Positions 1 to 6,843 are shown, counted from the first letter of the stretch. The stretch is DNA of 17,218 bases from JAUVIB01 sp964424545 (GCA_964424545.1 CAYRJN010000076.1:1-17218), one strand, 5' to 3'. Translations and numbers: made by a program. The notes: generated by a model from the letters alone, not told the origin.

Positions 1-171
1 AAAATAAATTGGAGAACCTAAATTACGGCCTATGTAAACGATGTATAATTTCAAAGTTGAGAATAATACAAAAAATAAATGAAAATGTCCGAAACAGGGT
101 ATTTTTTGAAATTCCGATACGATAAATTATAAAATTGGCGATATTAAAATTAAATACCAAAAATTAAGCAA

Positions 172-211
172 AATAAAACCGCCCGACAAAAATCTATTCA
201 TCGAGCGGTTT
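172..211 (-). terminator. Rho-independent terminator after tRNA-Lys(CUU)
   Basis: An 11-bp inverted repeat (176-186 with 201-211) forms a GC-rich stem with one G-U wobble when read on the minus strand. The loop is 14 nt and a T-rich tail (TTTTATTTT) follows. It lies 40 bases downstream of the tRNA end, so it probably ends the tRNA transcript and any read-through from thiI. In the plus direction no comparable T tract follows. Confidence 0.75.
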
Positions 212-250
212 GTAATTCACAATGGGAAAATTAGTTCCCATCGTTTCGGG

Positions 251-323
<73 letters not shown>

Positions 324-341
324 ATTTCTTTGTGAGCATTT

Positions 342-370
342 AATTTAATTATTCTTGTTTTTAAATGCAA
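342..370 (-). promoter_or_regulatory. Candidate sigma-70-type promoter for tRNA-Lys(CUU)
   Basis: On the minus strand TTGCAT (365-370) is followed after exactly 17 bases by TAAATT (342-347), and AA follows that. The predicted start is about 12 bases upstream of the mature tRNA 5' end. The same -10-like box TAAATTAA at the same 17-base spacing occurs before the other tRNA-Lys gene and before pdxS, which strengthens the call. The -35 box matches TTGACA less well here than at those two sites. Confidence 0.45.
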
Positions 371-384
371 ATTTTAGCGTATCT

Positions 385-1551
385 TTAAGAGATATGTATT
401 ATATCCCTTTTGTTTAAAGCCTCCTCCACAATCTTGTTTATATCAAGATTTTTTTCCGCCTCATAAACATCCTCTAATTTAGCGTTAATAACAGGTTGTT
501 TAGGCATAAAACGTGAGCAGGCATCGTCGTGCGGTAAAATAGAAATAGCATACGTACCGATTTCACGCGCTTTATCCATAATCTCATTTTTATCGAAACC
601 GATTAAGGGTCGCAGTACCGGCAAATTGACAACATCATTGATGGCACGAATATTGGCAAGCGTTTGCGAAGCAACCTGACCGAGAGAATCCCCTGTTACA
701 ATTGCATTAATTCCGCTTTCGGCGGCAACTTTTTGCGCTATACGCATCATAAAGCGGCGATATAAAACAATACGCATACGATCTGGGCAGCTTAAAACAA
801 TCTCTTCTTGCGCTTCGGAAAACGGTATTAAATGTACTTTTGCATAAAACTGGTATTTATTCAAAACATTAATGAGCGACTTAACCTTATTAATGGACGC
901 CTGCGATGTATAAGGATAGGAATGAAAATGGATATATTCACAACGAGCGCCGCGTTTCATGGTATAATATGCGGCAATCGGTGAATCCAACCCTCCGGAC
1001 ATCAACATCAGAGCTCTTCCGCTCGCATCAAGCGGCAAACCTCCGGCACCTTTCTGTTTATCCGTATACACAAAGGTATTTTCACGCATAATTTCGATAT
1101 AACAGATTACATCAGGACTTTTCAAATCCACTTTTTTATTCAAGCGTTCGACAATATGGGCGCCCACCTCAATATTCACTTCAACCGAAGTTTGAGGGTA
1201 ACTTTTATCGGAACGCTTACAGCTGACGGCAAATGTATGAAAGGGTTTTTGTTTCATCAATTCAAGCGCGGTTTCTTTAATAATATCCGCACGGGATGCA
1301 ATCCGTTTAACGACGCTGAAATTTACCAACCCGAAAATGTTTTTTAATCTCTTCGTTACAAGATCGATATCTACATCATTAGCGAAATTAATACTAAGGC
1401 GTTTATGGCGCAGTTCTACAACTATTTCATCGCCTTTACTAATATCCTTAAACGCAAGACGGATGTTTTTTCTCAATTTATCTTCAAAAAATCGTCGATT
1501 TTTCCCTTTTAGTCCTATCTCACTGTAATGGGCTACAAATATTGTATTCAT
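385..1551 (-). CDS. thiI: tRNA 4-thiouridine synthase ThiI, short form without rhodanese domain
   Basis: ThiI adenylates uridine-8 of tRNA and transfers sulfur to make 4-thiouridine. In many bacteria it also takes part in thiamine thiazole synthesis. The 388-residue protein has an N-terminal ferredoxin-like and THUMP region (about residues 1-165) and a PP-loop ATPase domain with SGGLDS at 185-190. The family signature GDSLGQVASQT lies at 287-297. A cysteine sits in HDDAC345SRF, where the family carries its conserved PP-loop-domain cysteine. The E. coli enzyme is about 480 residues because of a C-terminal rhodanese domain, which is absent here as in Bacillus. Sulfur must therefore come directly from a partner desulfurase. 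That fits the cysteine desulfurase just upstream, whose stop overlaps this ATG by four bases (ATGA), suggesting translational coupling. The stop lies 61 bases before tRNA-Lys(CUU). Whether it serves thiamine synthesis as well cannot be told from the sequence. Confidence 0.95.
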   Translation of the reverse strand: MNTIFVAHYSEIGLKGKNRRFFEDKLRKNIRLAFKDISKGDEIVVELRHKRLSINFANDVDIDLVTKRLKNIFGLVNFSVVKRIASRADIIKETALELMKQKPFHTFAVSCKRSDKSYPQTSVEVNIEVGAHIVERLNKKVDLKSPDVICYIEIMRENTFVYTDKQKGAGGLPLDASGRALMLMSGGLDSPIAAYYTMKRGARCEYIHFHSYPYTSQASINKVKSLINVLNKYQFYAKVHLIPFSEAQEEIVLSCPDRMRIVLYRRFMMRIAQKVAAESGINAIVTGDSLGQVASQTLANIRAINDVVNLPVLRPLIGFDKNEIMDKAREIGTYAISILPHDDACSRFMPKQPVINAKLEDVYEAEKNLDINKIVEEALNKRDIIHIS

Positions 1552-2693
1552 GAGACCTTTCTTACTTTTTTTACGGATTGCGGTAAAACTTTTATAAACT
1601 CTTCGATCTCTTCTTCGGTTGTCATGCGTCCCAAACTAATACGAAGCGTTCCCCTCGCCCATTCATCTGCAAGACCGCAAGCTTTTAATATGCGCGATAC
1701 TTTTACTTTCCCCGACGAACAGGCGGAACCGGTGGAAACGGCGAAACCTTGCCGATCGAGTTGCATGGCCAAGAGTTCGTTATCCGTATTTTTAAATGAA
1801 ACATTAATAATATTATACGCGCTCTCCTCAATACTCTCCTTGCCGTTCAAGCGGGATTGCGGTATTTCCGCAAGAATAAACTCCAATAACCTTTTTCTCA
1901 TGGCACGAATACGCATTTTATCATGCTCTCTATCTTGCGCGTATATTTTGAGCGCTTTAACAAAGCCAATAATTGCCGGGACATTTACTGTTGACGCTCG
2001 CCTGCCGGATTCTTGTCCGCCGCCGACCAATAAGGGATTTAAGTCCAATCCGGGACGGATATAAAGCAAACCGACTCCAAGTGGCCCGTATATCTTCTGC
2101 GACGAAGCCGACAAGAAGTCAATATTGCTTTTTTGAACATTTATCTCTAATTTTCCAAAACCCTGCGCTGCATCGGTATGAAACAAAACACCTCGCTCTT
2201 TGCAAATTCTGCCGACGTCGCCAATAGATTGAATTGTACCCAGCTCATTATTGACAAATTGAAGAGAAACAAGCGCCGTTTGCTTCGTAATCTTGGCCCG
2301 TATTTCATCAGGATTAACAAAACCGTTTTTATCAGTCTTAACATGAGAAACTTCCCAACCATTTTTTTGCAAAATATCTGCCGCCTTTGCAATGGAAGGG
2401 TGTTCAATATTGGAAATAATAATATGCCCTTGTTCTTTTTGCGACAGTCCGAAAAGCACGGTATTATTGCTTTCCGTAGCCGAAGATGTAAATACAACAC
2501 CTGCGGCATCGGCGTTCAACTCGGCGGCAATATCTTCACGAGCCTTATCCAGTCTTTTTTGTAAATATTTTCCGAACGAATGCACGGCTTCGGAATTGCC
2601 CCAATGGTTTTTATTAAATTCGACTAATTCCTCAAGTACGCGTCTATCAAGAGGCGTAGAAGCCGCATAATCCAAATAAACTTTATTTTCCAT
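1548..2693 (-). CDS. Cysteine desulfurase, NifS/IscS family, probable ThiI sulfur donor
   Basis: This is a class V aminotransferase-fold, PLP-dependent enzyme that takes sulfur from cysteine to give alanine and an enzyme-bound persulfide. Counting from the ATG at 2693 (381 residues), PLP-stacking His98 is in NIEHPS. Asp174 and Gln177 (HTDAAQ) contact the cofactor. Lys200 in SSQKIYGP forms the internal aldimine. Cys325 in STGSACSSG is the catalytic persulfide cysteine. The length is normal for the family. The start is ambiguous: GTG at 2702 and TTG at 2699 are in frame. AGGA upstream suits TTG 2699 slightly better, but MENKVYLDYAAST is the usual family N terminus. The gene overlaps thiI by four bases, the same arrangement as Bacillus nifZ-thiI, so a dedicated role in tRNA thiolation is likely. 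A role in iron-sulfur or selenium metabolism is not excluded. It begins only about 20 bases past the terminator of the upstream gene. Confidence 0.92.
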   Translation of the reverse strand: MENKVYLDYAASTPLDRRVLEELVEFNKNHWGNSEAVHSFGKYLQKRLDKAREDIAAELNADAAGVVFTSSATESNNTVLFGLSQKEQGHIIISNIEHPSIAKAADILQKNGWEVSHVKTDKNGFVNPDEIRAKITKQTALVSLQFVNNELGTIQSIGDVGRICKERGVLFHTDAAQGFGKLEINVQKSNIDFLSASSQKIYGPLGVGLLYIRPGLDLNPLLVGGGQESGRRASTVNVPAIIGFVKALKIYAQDREHDKMRIRAMRKRLLEFILAEIPQSRLNGKESIEESAYNIINVSFKNTDNELLAMQLDRQGFAVSTGSACSSGKVKVSRILKACGLADEWARGTLRISLGRMTTEEEIEEFIKVLPQSVKKVRKVS

Positions 2694-2719
2694 TTTCAAC
2701 ACCGTTTCCTGCTAAAGAA

Positions 2720-2750
2720 AACGGGCTTATACATATCGCATAAGCCCGTT
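2720..2750 (-). terminator. Rho-independent terminator after the outer-membrane protein gene
   Basis: A perfect 11-bp inverted repeat (2720-2730 with 2740-2750) encloses a 9-nt loop. On the minus strand it is followed by TTTCTTT. It starts 22 bases after the stop of the DUF6588-like gene and ends 18 bases before the earliest possible start of the cysteine desulfurase gene. It therefore separates the two units or attenuates read-through between them. Confidence 0.85.
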
Positions 2751-2772
2751 CCCGGTAAGCAAATGATATTGA

Positions 2773-3789
2773 TTAAAACTTTAAACCCGCTCCAAAAGAG
2801 AAAGCGTTATATTTTGCAAAACTATAGTCGAAATTAATATTTAACAATAAGAATCGAAAGGATAAACCGGCAATCAAACGACCGCTAAAATCGGTTTCAT
2901 TAGTAAAAGAGATAGGAATCGACATTTGGTTACCGTTATAATCGACATATTTGTAAGTATAACTAAATTCCATGCTCGTTTTTTCAAGTTGATAACCGAG
3001 ATAAGGCGTAATAATCGGTAAAATATTTAAACTTGTTTGAACGCCGAAATTTAGTGTTCTCGAATCGACGATATCGCCAAGCTTAATTGACTGCGTATAA
3101 AATGAAGCGGCAATATTAAGCGGAAACATGGGCACCGGAATATACTGATCAAAATTATGACGTAGCCCCCACCCGAAAAATTCAAAATCGCCCATATCCG
3201 ACACTTTCATCTTCGGCATATAACGGACAATGGCCTGCGTTCCAAACAACGTTCCAATAGCTACTTCAGGCGCCATAGAGGGCACAACGGAAAGATTATA
3301 ACCTGGCAAAAGTTTAATTGCCGTACTTATTGTGCCTATATTAGGAATATTTTTGACCAATTGCAGTTCTTTTTGGTCATTATCCCCAAATATGGTTGGC
3401 GCATCGCTGATAGAGCCCTCAATGAAGGCATCCTCCGGATGTGCATCAAGATATGTTTTTATCGCATCGGCATCAGGATTTCCCGTCAACATATCAGAAG
3501 TAATATCAAATTTATAATTGCCGCTAAAAGTTTTTGATACGCCGCTCGGCATCCCGCCCATAAACGAAACGCCGACATATAAATCAATTCCGAGACCGCT
3601 GGCGATTTTTGCATCTTGATACAATCCCATATTATTAGCGGCGCCGAATAATTCCGGCATGGGACCGACATAAGACATGCCATATTGCTGACCAAACTGT
3701 TCCAACTGACTCTGTAGATCATCCTGCGCGAACAAATTAAAGACCGATAAAAACAATATACTTACTAACCAAACAGCTGTTTTATTCAT
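2773..3789 (-). CDS. Secreted outer-membrane beta-barrel protein, DUF6588-like
   Basis: The product is a 338-residue exported protein of unknown function. Residues 1-20 or so form a signal peptide (MNKTAVWLVSILFLSVFNLF, then AQDD). The rest is rich in alternating hydrophobic and aromatic strands such as FEFFGWGLRHNFDQY and MEFSYTYKYVDY. It ends in a short strand with terminal phenylalanine (GAGLKF), the usual beta-signal of Gram-negative outer-membrane barrels. The pattern resembles the DUF6588 family, recalled from general layout and not from a search. An in-frame ATG exists four codons upstream at 3801. However, GGAGGG lies just before the ATG at 3789 and would be inside the coding region otherwise, so 3789 is the better start. 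The gene stands alone, with its own terminator downstream and a long AT-rich leader upstream. It could be a porin-like or adhesion protein; nothing visible decides this. Confidence 0.7.
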   Translation of the reverse strand: MNKTAVWLVSILFLSVFNLFAQDDLQSQLEQFGQQYGMSYVGPMPELFGAANNMGLYQDAKIASGLGIDLYVGVSFMGGMPSGVSKTFSGNYKFDITSDMLTGNPDADAIKTYLDAHPEDAFIEGSISDAPTIFGDNDQKELQLVKNIPNIGTISTAIKLLPGYNLSVVPSMAPEVAIGTLFGTQAIVRYMPKMKVSDMGDFEFFGWGLRHNFDQYIPVPMFPLNIAASFYTQSIKLGDIVDSRTLNFGVQTSLNILPIITPYLGYQLEKTSMEFSYTYKYVDYNGNQMSIPISFTNETDFSGRLIAGLSFRFLLLNINFDYSFAKYNAFSFGAGLKF

Positions 3790-4145
3790 GATTCCCTCCA
3801 TACATTAAACATTCATTAATATAATTTGAAACTGTTTATAAAAATATTTTTTACGACATATTATTGAATTATCTCAGTTAATCTTCAATTAGTTGTTATA
3901 ATAAAACTACGCTCTATATCAATAATTATTACATAAACAAATATAACAAAAAACACTCAATACAACAAACAATTAAATTATTCACATCATTTTATTCTCC
4001 GTCTGCTTAGAATATAAAACTCTAATGCTATTATGCTTTGATTCCCGACACAAATAATAAAATCCAGTTTCTAAATTAAAACTTAAGCAGTCTTGTATTT
4101 ACAGGCTTAAACCAATTTCCATGCAACAGTAATTTTATCAGATTA
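3790..4145. other. AT-rich non-coding stretch upstream of the outer-membrane protein gene
   Basis: No open reading frame, RNA fold or repeat stands out in these 356 bases. Two weak promoter candidates for the downstream gene lie on the minus strand. One is TTGAAG-N17-AATAAT (3860-3888). The other is TTTG-N20-TATATTTG (3938-3969), which resembles the Bacteroidota promoter pattern. Both could arise by chance in such AT-rich DNA. Near 4115 the minus strand reads AWKLV, reminiscent of the C-terminal part of sulfatases, so the adjoining relic may extend a little way in. Confidence 0.4.
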
Positions 4146-4361
4146 TTATTGCGCCCTACAGAGTTGACGACGCTTTAAGCCGTCAATTTTATGTTTTGGC
4201 AATTTTGCACCCGTAACGGCTGCAAGCGTGGGCAATATATCTATAGCGGCAGTCAATTTATTGCAAACCACTCCGCGCGATACCACGTTCGGCCATCGGA
4301 TAATGCATGGCTCGCGCTATCCCCCTTCTCGGCTTGTTCCCTTTCCTTCTCGCAAACCGTC
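4146..4361 (-). pseudogene. Decayed sulfatase fragment (C-terminal half of the catalytic domain)
   Basis: Read on the minus strand from 4361, one frame gives DGLREGKGTSREGG, a TAG stop at 4317-4319, then REPCIIRWP. It continues with GVVCNKLTAAIDILPT and LAAVTGAKLPKHKIDG, and stops at 4146. This follows the conserved order of formylglycine-dependent sulfatases: the KGT..EGG.R.P.I.RWPG segment, then the (T/A).DLLPT...L.GA..P....DG segment. The stop replaces the residue after EGG, and further stops bound the fragment on both sides. The catalytic CxPxR region and N terminus are missing. This is therefore a broken relic, not a functional gene. It lies between the outer-membrane protein gene and the tRNA-Lys(UUU) terminator. 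The family call rests on motif recognition only. Confidence 0.72.
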
Positions 4362-4476
4362 TCAAAAGCCTCTATTATATATCCGATAGAGTAATTTATA
4401 AAATAGAAACATGAATTTACAATATTTTTATTTTTTTAGGGTTACCTTGAAAAACACGACCATAGAAATCACAAAA

Positions 4477-4507
4477 AAAGCCCGCAAAACAAGTCTTTAC
4501 GGGCTTT
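4477..4507 (-). terminator. Rho-independent terminator after tRNA-Lys(UUU)
   Basis: An 8-bp inverted repeat (4477-4484 with 4500-4507) with a 15-nt loop is followed on the minus strand by a run of seven Ts that begins within the stem base. It begins 9 bases past the tRNA 3' end. It probably also stops transcripts that read through from the five-gene cluster upstream. Confidence 0.8.
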
Positions 4508-4516
4508 ACAGGGCGG

Positions 4517-4589
4517 TGAGCCAGGGCAGGTTCGAACTGCCGACAAACGGCTTAAAAGGCCGCTGCTCTACCAGCTGAGCTACTGGCTC
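4517..4589 (-). tRNA. tRNA-Lys (anticodon UUU)
   Basis: The minus strand gives a full 73-nt cloverleaf. The acceptor is GAGCCAG/CTGGCTC with no mismatch, and the D stem is GCTC/GAGC. The anticodon stem GCGGC/GCCGT encloses CTTTTAA, so the anticodon is TTT. The T arm is GGCAG-TTCGAAC-CTGCC. The discriminator is A. CCA is not encoded, since CCG follows. It reads AAA and, by wobble, AAG. The gene has its own promoter and terminator despite lying directly behind a gene cluster. Confidence 0.96.
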
Positions 4590-4616
4590 CTGTATTGTTA
4601 TTTGTTACAAGTCTTT

Positions 4617-4645
4617 AATTTAATAATATTATTAACAGCTGTCAA
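4617..4645 (-). promoter_or_regulatory. Sigma-70-type promoter for tRNA-Lys(UUU)
   Basis: On the minus strand a perfect TTGACA (4640-4645) is followed after 17 bases by TAAATT (4617-4622) and then AA. Initiation about 7 bases downstream would give a leader of roughly 20 nt before the tRNA. The site sits wholly in the 66-base gap between the YqeB-like gene and the tRNA. The box pattern is shared with the pdxS promoter and the other tRNA-Lys promoter. Confidence 0.65.
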
Positions 4646-4655
4646 TATTAATTAG

Positions 4656-5495
4656 CTATGAATTTCCATTTTTTTGCAAATTCATATCAAACATAAGCGC
4701 TTCCAAAACAGCGCCCGATAATAATATGAATTTTTCAGGTATTTTTCGACCGTCGTTTTCGTTATCCTTCAAAAGCGTAATTTCAGCAATTTCCGTACCC
4801 GATTCAACAAACGCTCCGCTGTTTAATCTTCCGCTCAATTTCCCCTCATAAGGGGAAAAGATAGGAATAGAGTCAATTTTTCCAATTTCATCTTTTATTT
4901 GAACCACACTGTTAATTTCCTTATCCGCCACGAAAATTCCTTCTATGGGGCTTTTTATGCTTTCAGCGGATTTTATTTTTGTTTCAAGCGGATTATCCGT
5001 ATAAATATTTCTTAGAAAAGGATAAACAACCAGTCCGCTATTATTAATCGTATAATTTAATACAGTTGAAGAATTGCCCTCAAATCCGATTGTCTTAATG
5101 TCCCTATTTAATAGGTTTTTGACAGCGGGAATATCTATCAAATCATCTTTTGTTATGATCAAATGAGTAATTTTAACAGTATTTATTGAATCAATATCCT
5201 TTTCCGTTAGAAGGGGGATTTCCTTATTATTTAACATAAAGGATAAAAACGTGTCTTCAAAATTATCAAAAGCAAAGCTTTCCTGTTCCAAAAAACCGGA
5301 AACCGTTTTCCCTCTCACGCCGTTAATTTCTTTCGACCCTGTATAAACGGCTCCGACAAAATTTCTTATATAGTGAATATCCTGCGCCACACGCTTTTCA
5401 ATCATAATTACTTTGAAACCGCTGCGAAAGAGACGGAGAGCGCAGGCTGTACCAAGATCACCGGCGCCGACTATGGCAATAACCGGAGAAAACAT
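4656..5495 (-). CDS. YqeB-like protein (EF2563 family, selenium-dependent molybdenum hydroxylase accessory)
   Basis: This 279-residue protein is diverged but recognisable as the YqeB/EF2563 family. The family accompanies selenium-dependent molybdenum hydroxylases; its exact reaction is unknown. An N-terminal Rossmann-type loop VGAGDLG (9-15) leads into ALRLFRSGFKVIMIEK, the family's usual opening. AVYTG then follows at 49-53. Residues 181-240 (SPIEGIF ... SPYEGKLSGRL) look like the paired barrel-type segments of the family. The protein ends with ILLSGAVLEAL, where family members have IGGGVLEA. The middle region is poorly conserved. The ATG at 5495 is preferred over GTG 5498 because AAGGA lies at better spacing. 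It overlaps the preceding stop as TGATG. It is the last gene of a five-gene cluster, directly after a YqeC-like gene, the usual partner. No molybdenum hydroxylase gene is visible, so the client is unknown. Confidence 0.7.
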   Translation of the reverse strand: MFSPVIAIVGAGDLGTACALRLFRSGFKVIMIEKRVAQDIHYIRNFVGAVYTGSKEINGVRGKTVSGFLEQESFAFDNFEDTFLSFMLNNKEIPLLTEKDIDSINTVKITHLIITKDDLIDIPAVKNLLNRDIKTIGFEGNSSTVLNYTINNSGLVVYPFLRNIYTDNPLETKIKSAESIKSPIEGIFVADKEINSVVQIKDEIGKIDSIPIFSPYEGKLSGRLNSGAFVESGTEIAEITLLKDNENDGRKIPEKFILLSGAVLEALMFDMNLQKNGNS

Positions 5496-6199
5496 CACAC
5501 TTCCTTTAGCTGGTAGGTATAAATATCGCCGTATAAAACATTGGCTTTGCCCTTTTCAGCGATACTTCTCGCCATGGGCAATACCATATTCTCATCAAAG
5601 AGGTCTTTAACATTATCTATAAAACAATATTTTTTATATTTTGATTTAATCTTTTTAAAATCCCCCCATTTTAAATCGCTTCTTTTTTTAAATACATTAA
5701 AAAGATATTCTGTATGCGTCATATATTTGGAAGACTGCTCCGTAAGTTCCATACTGTTAAGAATATGTTTTATCTCATGAAAATCCATCCTGCAAATATT
5801 TAAAGACTTTTGCAATAGTTCGTTATATTCTTTAATATTATTTTCCGGCTCGCCAAGTCGGATAAAGAGACAAATATCCTTATCAAGGGTTCTTTCTAAT
5901 TTTACCATTTCATCTGCGTTATACGGGAGAAGATGTTTATCCTTTTCTTCCTTGCATAAATAAACTATCCCTTTTCTATTCTTTAAAGCGTTCTCGACTT
6001 TTTCCGGATTTTCAACGGCAACAACGTCCTTTTCATTCAAATTTTCTATAATCATTGCAAAGGCGACCACAACCAAAGGGAAGTAGATATCGGCTTCAGC
6101 AGCCAATTGATTAATCAATTCAACCTTTTCCGACTTTCCGTACACCGTAACTCGATTTATGGAATTATCAAGAAATTTATTAAAATATAATTTTCCCAT
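5495..6199 (-). CDS. Degenerate YqeC-like protein, nucleotide-binding motifs lost
   Basis: This is a 234-residue cytosolic protein without obvious catalytic motifs. Its position directly before a YqeB-like gene and its overall layout suggest a highly diverged YqeC, a putative selenium-dependent hydroxylase accessory NTPase. The N terminus FLDNSINRVTVYGKSEKVEL aligns by eye with the family's GAGGKTT P-loop region. Only Lys25 survives; the glycines and threonines do not. Where YqeC has an acidic EADGA motif after a hydrophobic strand, this protein has DICLFIRLGE (108-117). The C-terminal part, YCFIDNVKDL ... MARSIAEKG ... VLYGDIYTY, matches the family's LNKxD ... A..IA ... V..G ending. ATP/GTP hydrolysis therefore looks unlikely. 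The ATG at 6199 has TAGGAA upstream, overlapping the preceding gene's stop. The assignment is weaker than for the YqeB-like partner and needs a profile search. Confidence 0.5.
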   Translation of the reverse strand: MGKLYFNKFLDNSINRVTVYGKSEKVELINQLAAEADIYFPLVVVAFAMIIENLNEKDVVAVENPEKVENALKNRKGIVYLCKEEKDKHLLPYNADEMVKLERTLDKDICLFIRLGEPENNIKEYNELLQKSLNICRMDFHEIKHILNSMELTEQSSKYMTHTEYLFNVFKKRSDLKWGDFKKIKSKYKKYCFIDNVKDLFDENMVLPMARSIAEKGKANVLYGDIYTYQLKEV

Positions 6200-6206
6200 T
6201 CTGTTC

Positions 6207-6638
6207 CTATATATTTTGCGGCATTAATGGAAGTTCAAGACTCTTCAGTTTAGAGTCAAGCGTAAAAATAATATCCACTTTTTTTCTTTTTATTGTTCCC
6301 GAAATGTAAAAGTAGCGCAATTCAAGATCGTTTGATTTATTTTTAAGGAAAGAATTTAAGGCCATTTTTCTTTCCCGCCGCGAAATCCAATCCATTCTTA
6401 ATTTAACGTTAATTATACTCTCATTAACGATTTCATTAAATTTTCGCGCCGTTTCAATACCGAATTCTTTTTTAAGATAATCAATCGTTTCATCGATAAT
6501 TACGTTGTTAGTCACAATTGTTATCTTATTTCCAAGTAAAGAGGTAAAATAATTTACGGCTTGGGTGTGATATTTATTATTTTCATCTATTATGGCAATC
6601 CAAGCGCTGGTGTCAACAAAAACTGACATTATCTTCAT
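6207..6638 (-). CDS. PIN-domain protein, possible VapC-type ribonuclease
   Basis: This 143-residue protein has the PIN-domain layout of VapC-like RNases. VDTSAW carries the first acidic residue (Asp9). TNNVIIDETIDYL carries the second (Glu50) with the usual TxxxVxxE(T) pattern. IIFTLDSKL near the C terminus carries Asp128, and the protein ends in PLMPQNI, as many PIN toxins end in ..LMP. The third canonical acidic residue, normally in an SF(T)DA helix, is not clear: the region reads SNDLELRYFYIS (102-113). Activity is therefore uncertain. The ATG overlaps the preceding AbrB-like gene by four bases (ATGA), the classic toxin-antitoxin order. It sits inside a longer cluster and is followed after 7 bases by the YqeC-like gene. 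It may be a working part of that cluster, not a free-standing toxin. Confidence 0.78.
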   Translation of the reverse strand: MKIMSVFVDTSAWIAIIDENNKYHTQAVNYFTSLLGNKITIVTNNVIIDETIDYLKKEFGIETARKFNEIVNESIINVKLRMDWISRRERKMALNSFLKNKSNDLELRYFYISGTIKRKKVDIIFTLDSKLKSLELPLMPQNI

Positions 6639-6841
6639 TTATCTTGCTCGCTTTTATTTATCTCCAATAATTTGGTTAAAGGATTTTTACTAATGTTGAC
6701 GCCGAGATATTTTGAACGAATTTTCCTGATTTGAACCTCCACATGATCGCCGGGCTCCAATTTTAATCCGTTTAATATCTCTTGCGGAATTTCAATTTTT
6801 TTTTCCTGAGTAACTTCGTTAATGAAGGTTCCTTTCGGCAT
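6635..6841 (-). CDS. Small AbrB/MazE-type DNA-binding protein, probable antitoxin partner of the PIN protein
   Basis: The 68-residue product contains the swapped-hairpin pattern of SpoVT/AbrB domains. The segment VTQEKKIEIPQEILNGLKLEP (10-30) is followed by GDHVEVQIRK (31-40), and the tail is short, charged and probably disordered. Such proteins bind operator DNA as dimers and, as antitoxins, neutralise a PIN toxin through the C-terminal tail. An upstream in-frame ATG at 6862 would overlap the preceding gene. The ATG at 6841 follows AAAGGA and lies two bases after the preceding stop, so it is the better start. The Shine-Dalgarno sequence forms the last codons of the eIF2B-like gene. If the protein autoregulates, its operator should lie upstream of the whole cluster, since there is no room for a promoter here. 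Confidence 0.72.
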   Translation of the reverse strand: MPKGTFINEVTQEKKIEIPQEILNGLKLEPGDHVEVQIRKIRSKYLGVNISKNPLTKLLEINKSEQDK

Positions 6842-6843
6842 AA

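Noticed and set aside
61..171. 17-codon plus-strand frame (MKMSETGYFL...) at the left end
   Set aside because: It is very short, has no ribosome site and no recognisable family, and AT-rich DNA gives such frames by chance.
1528..2064. 178-residue plus-strand frame opposite the cysteine desulfurase gene
   Set aside because: It lies wholly inside a gene with all its catalytic residues intact. Its composition is that of an antisense shadow, with no recognisable domain.
2178..2564. 128-residue plus-strand frame
   Set aside because: It overlaps the conserved core of the cysteine desulfurase on the other strand and shows no ribosome site or domain.
4191..4394. 67-residue plus-strand frame in the intergenic stretch
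   Set aside because: It is antisense to the sulfatase relic, whose minus-strand reading has clear family motifs, while this frame has none.
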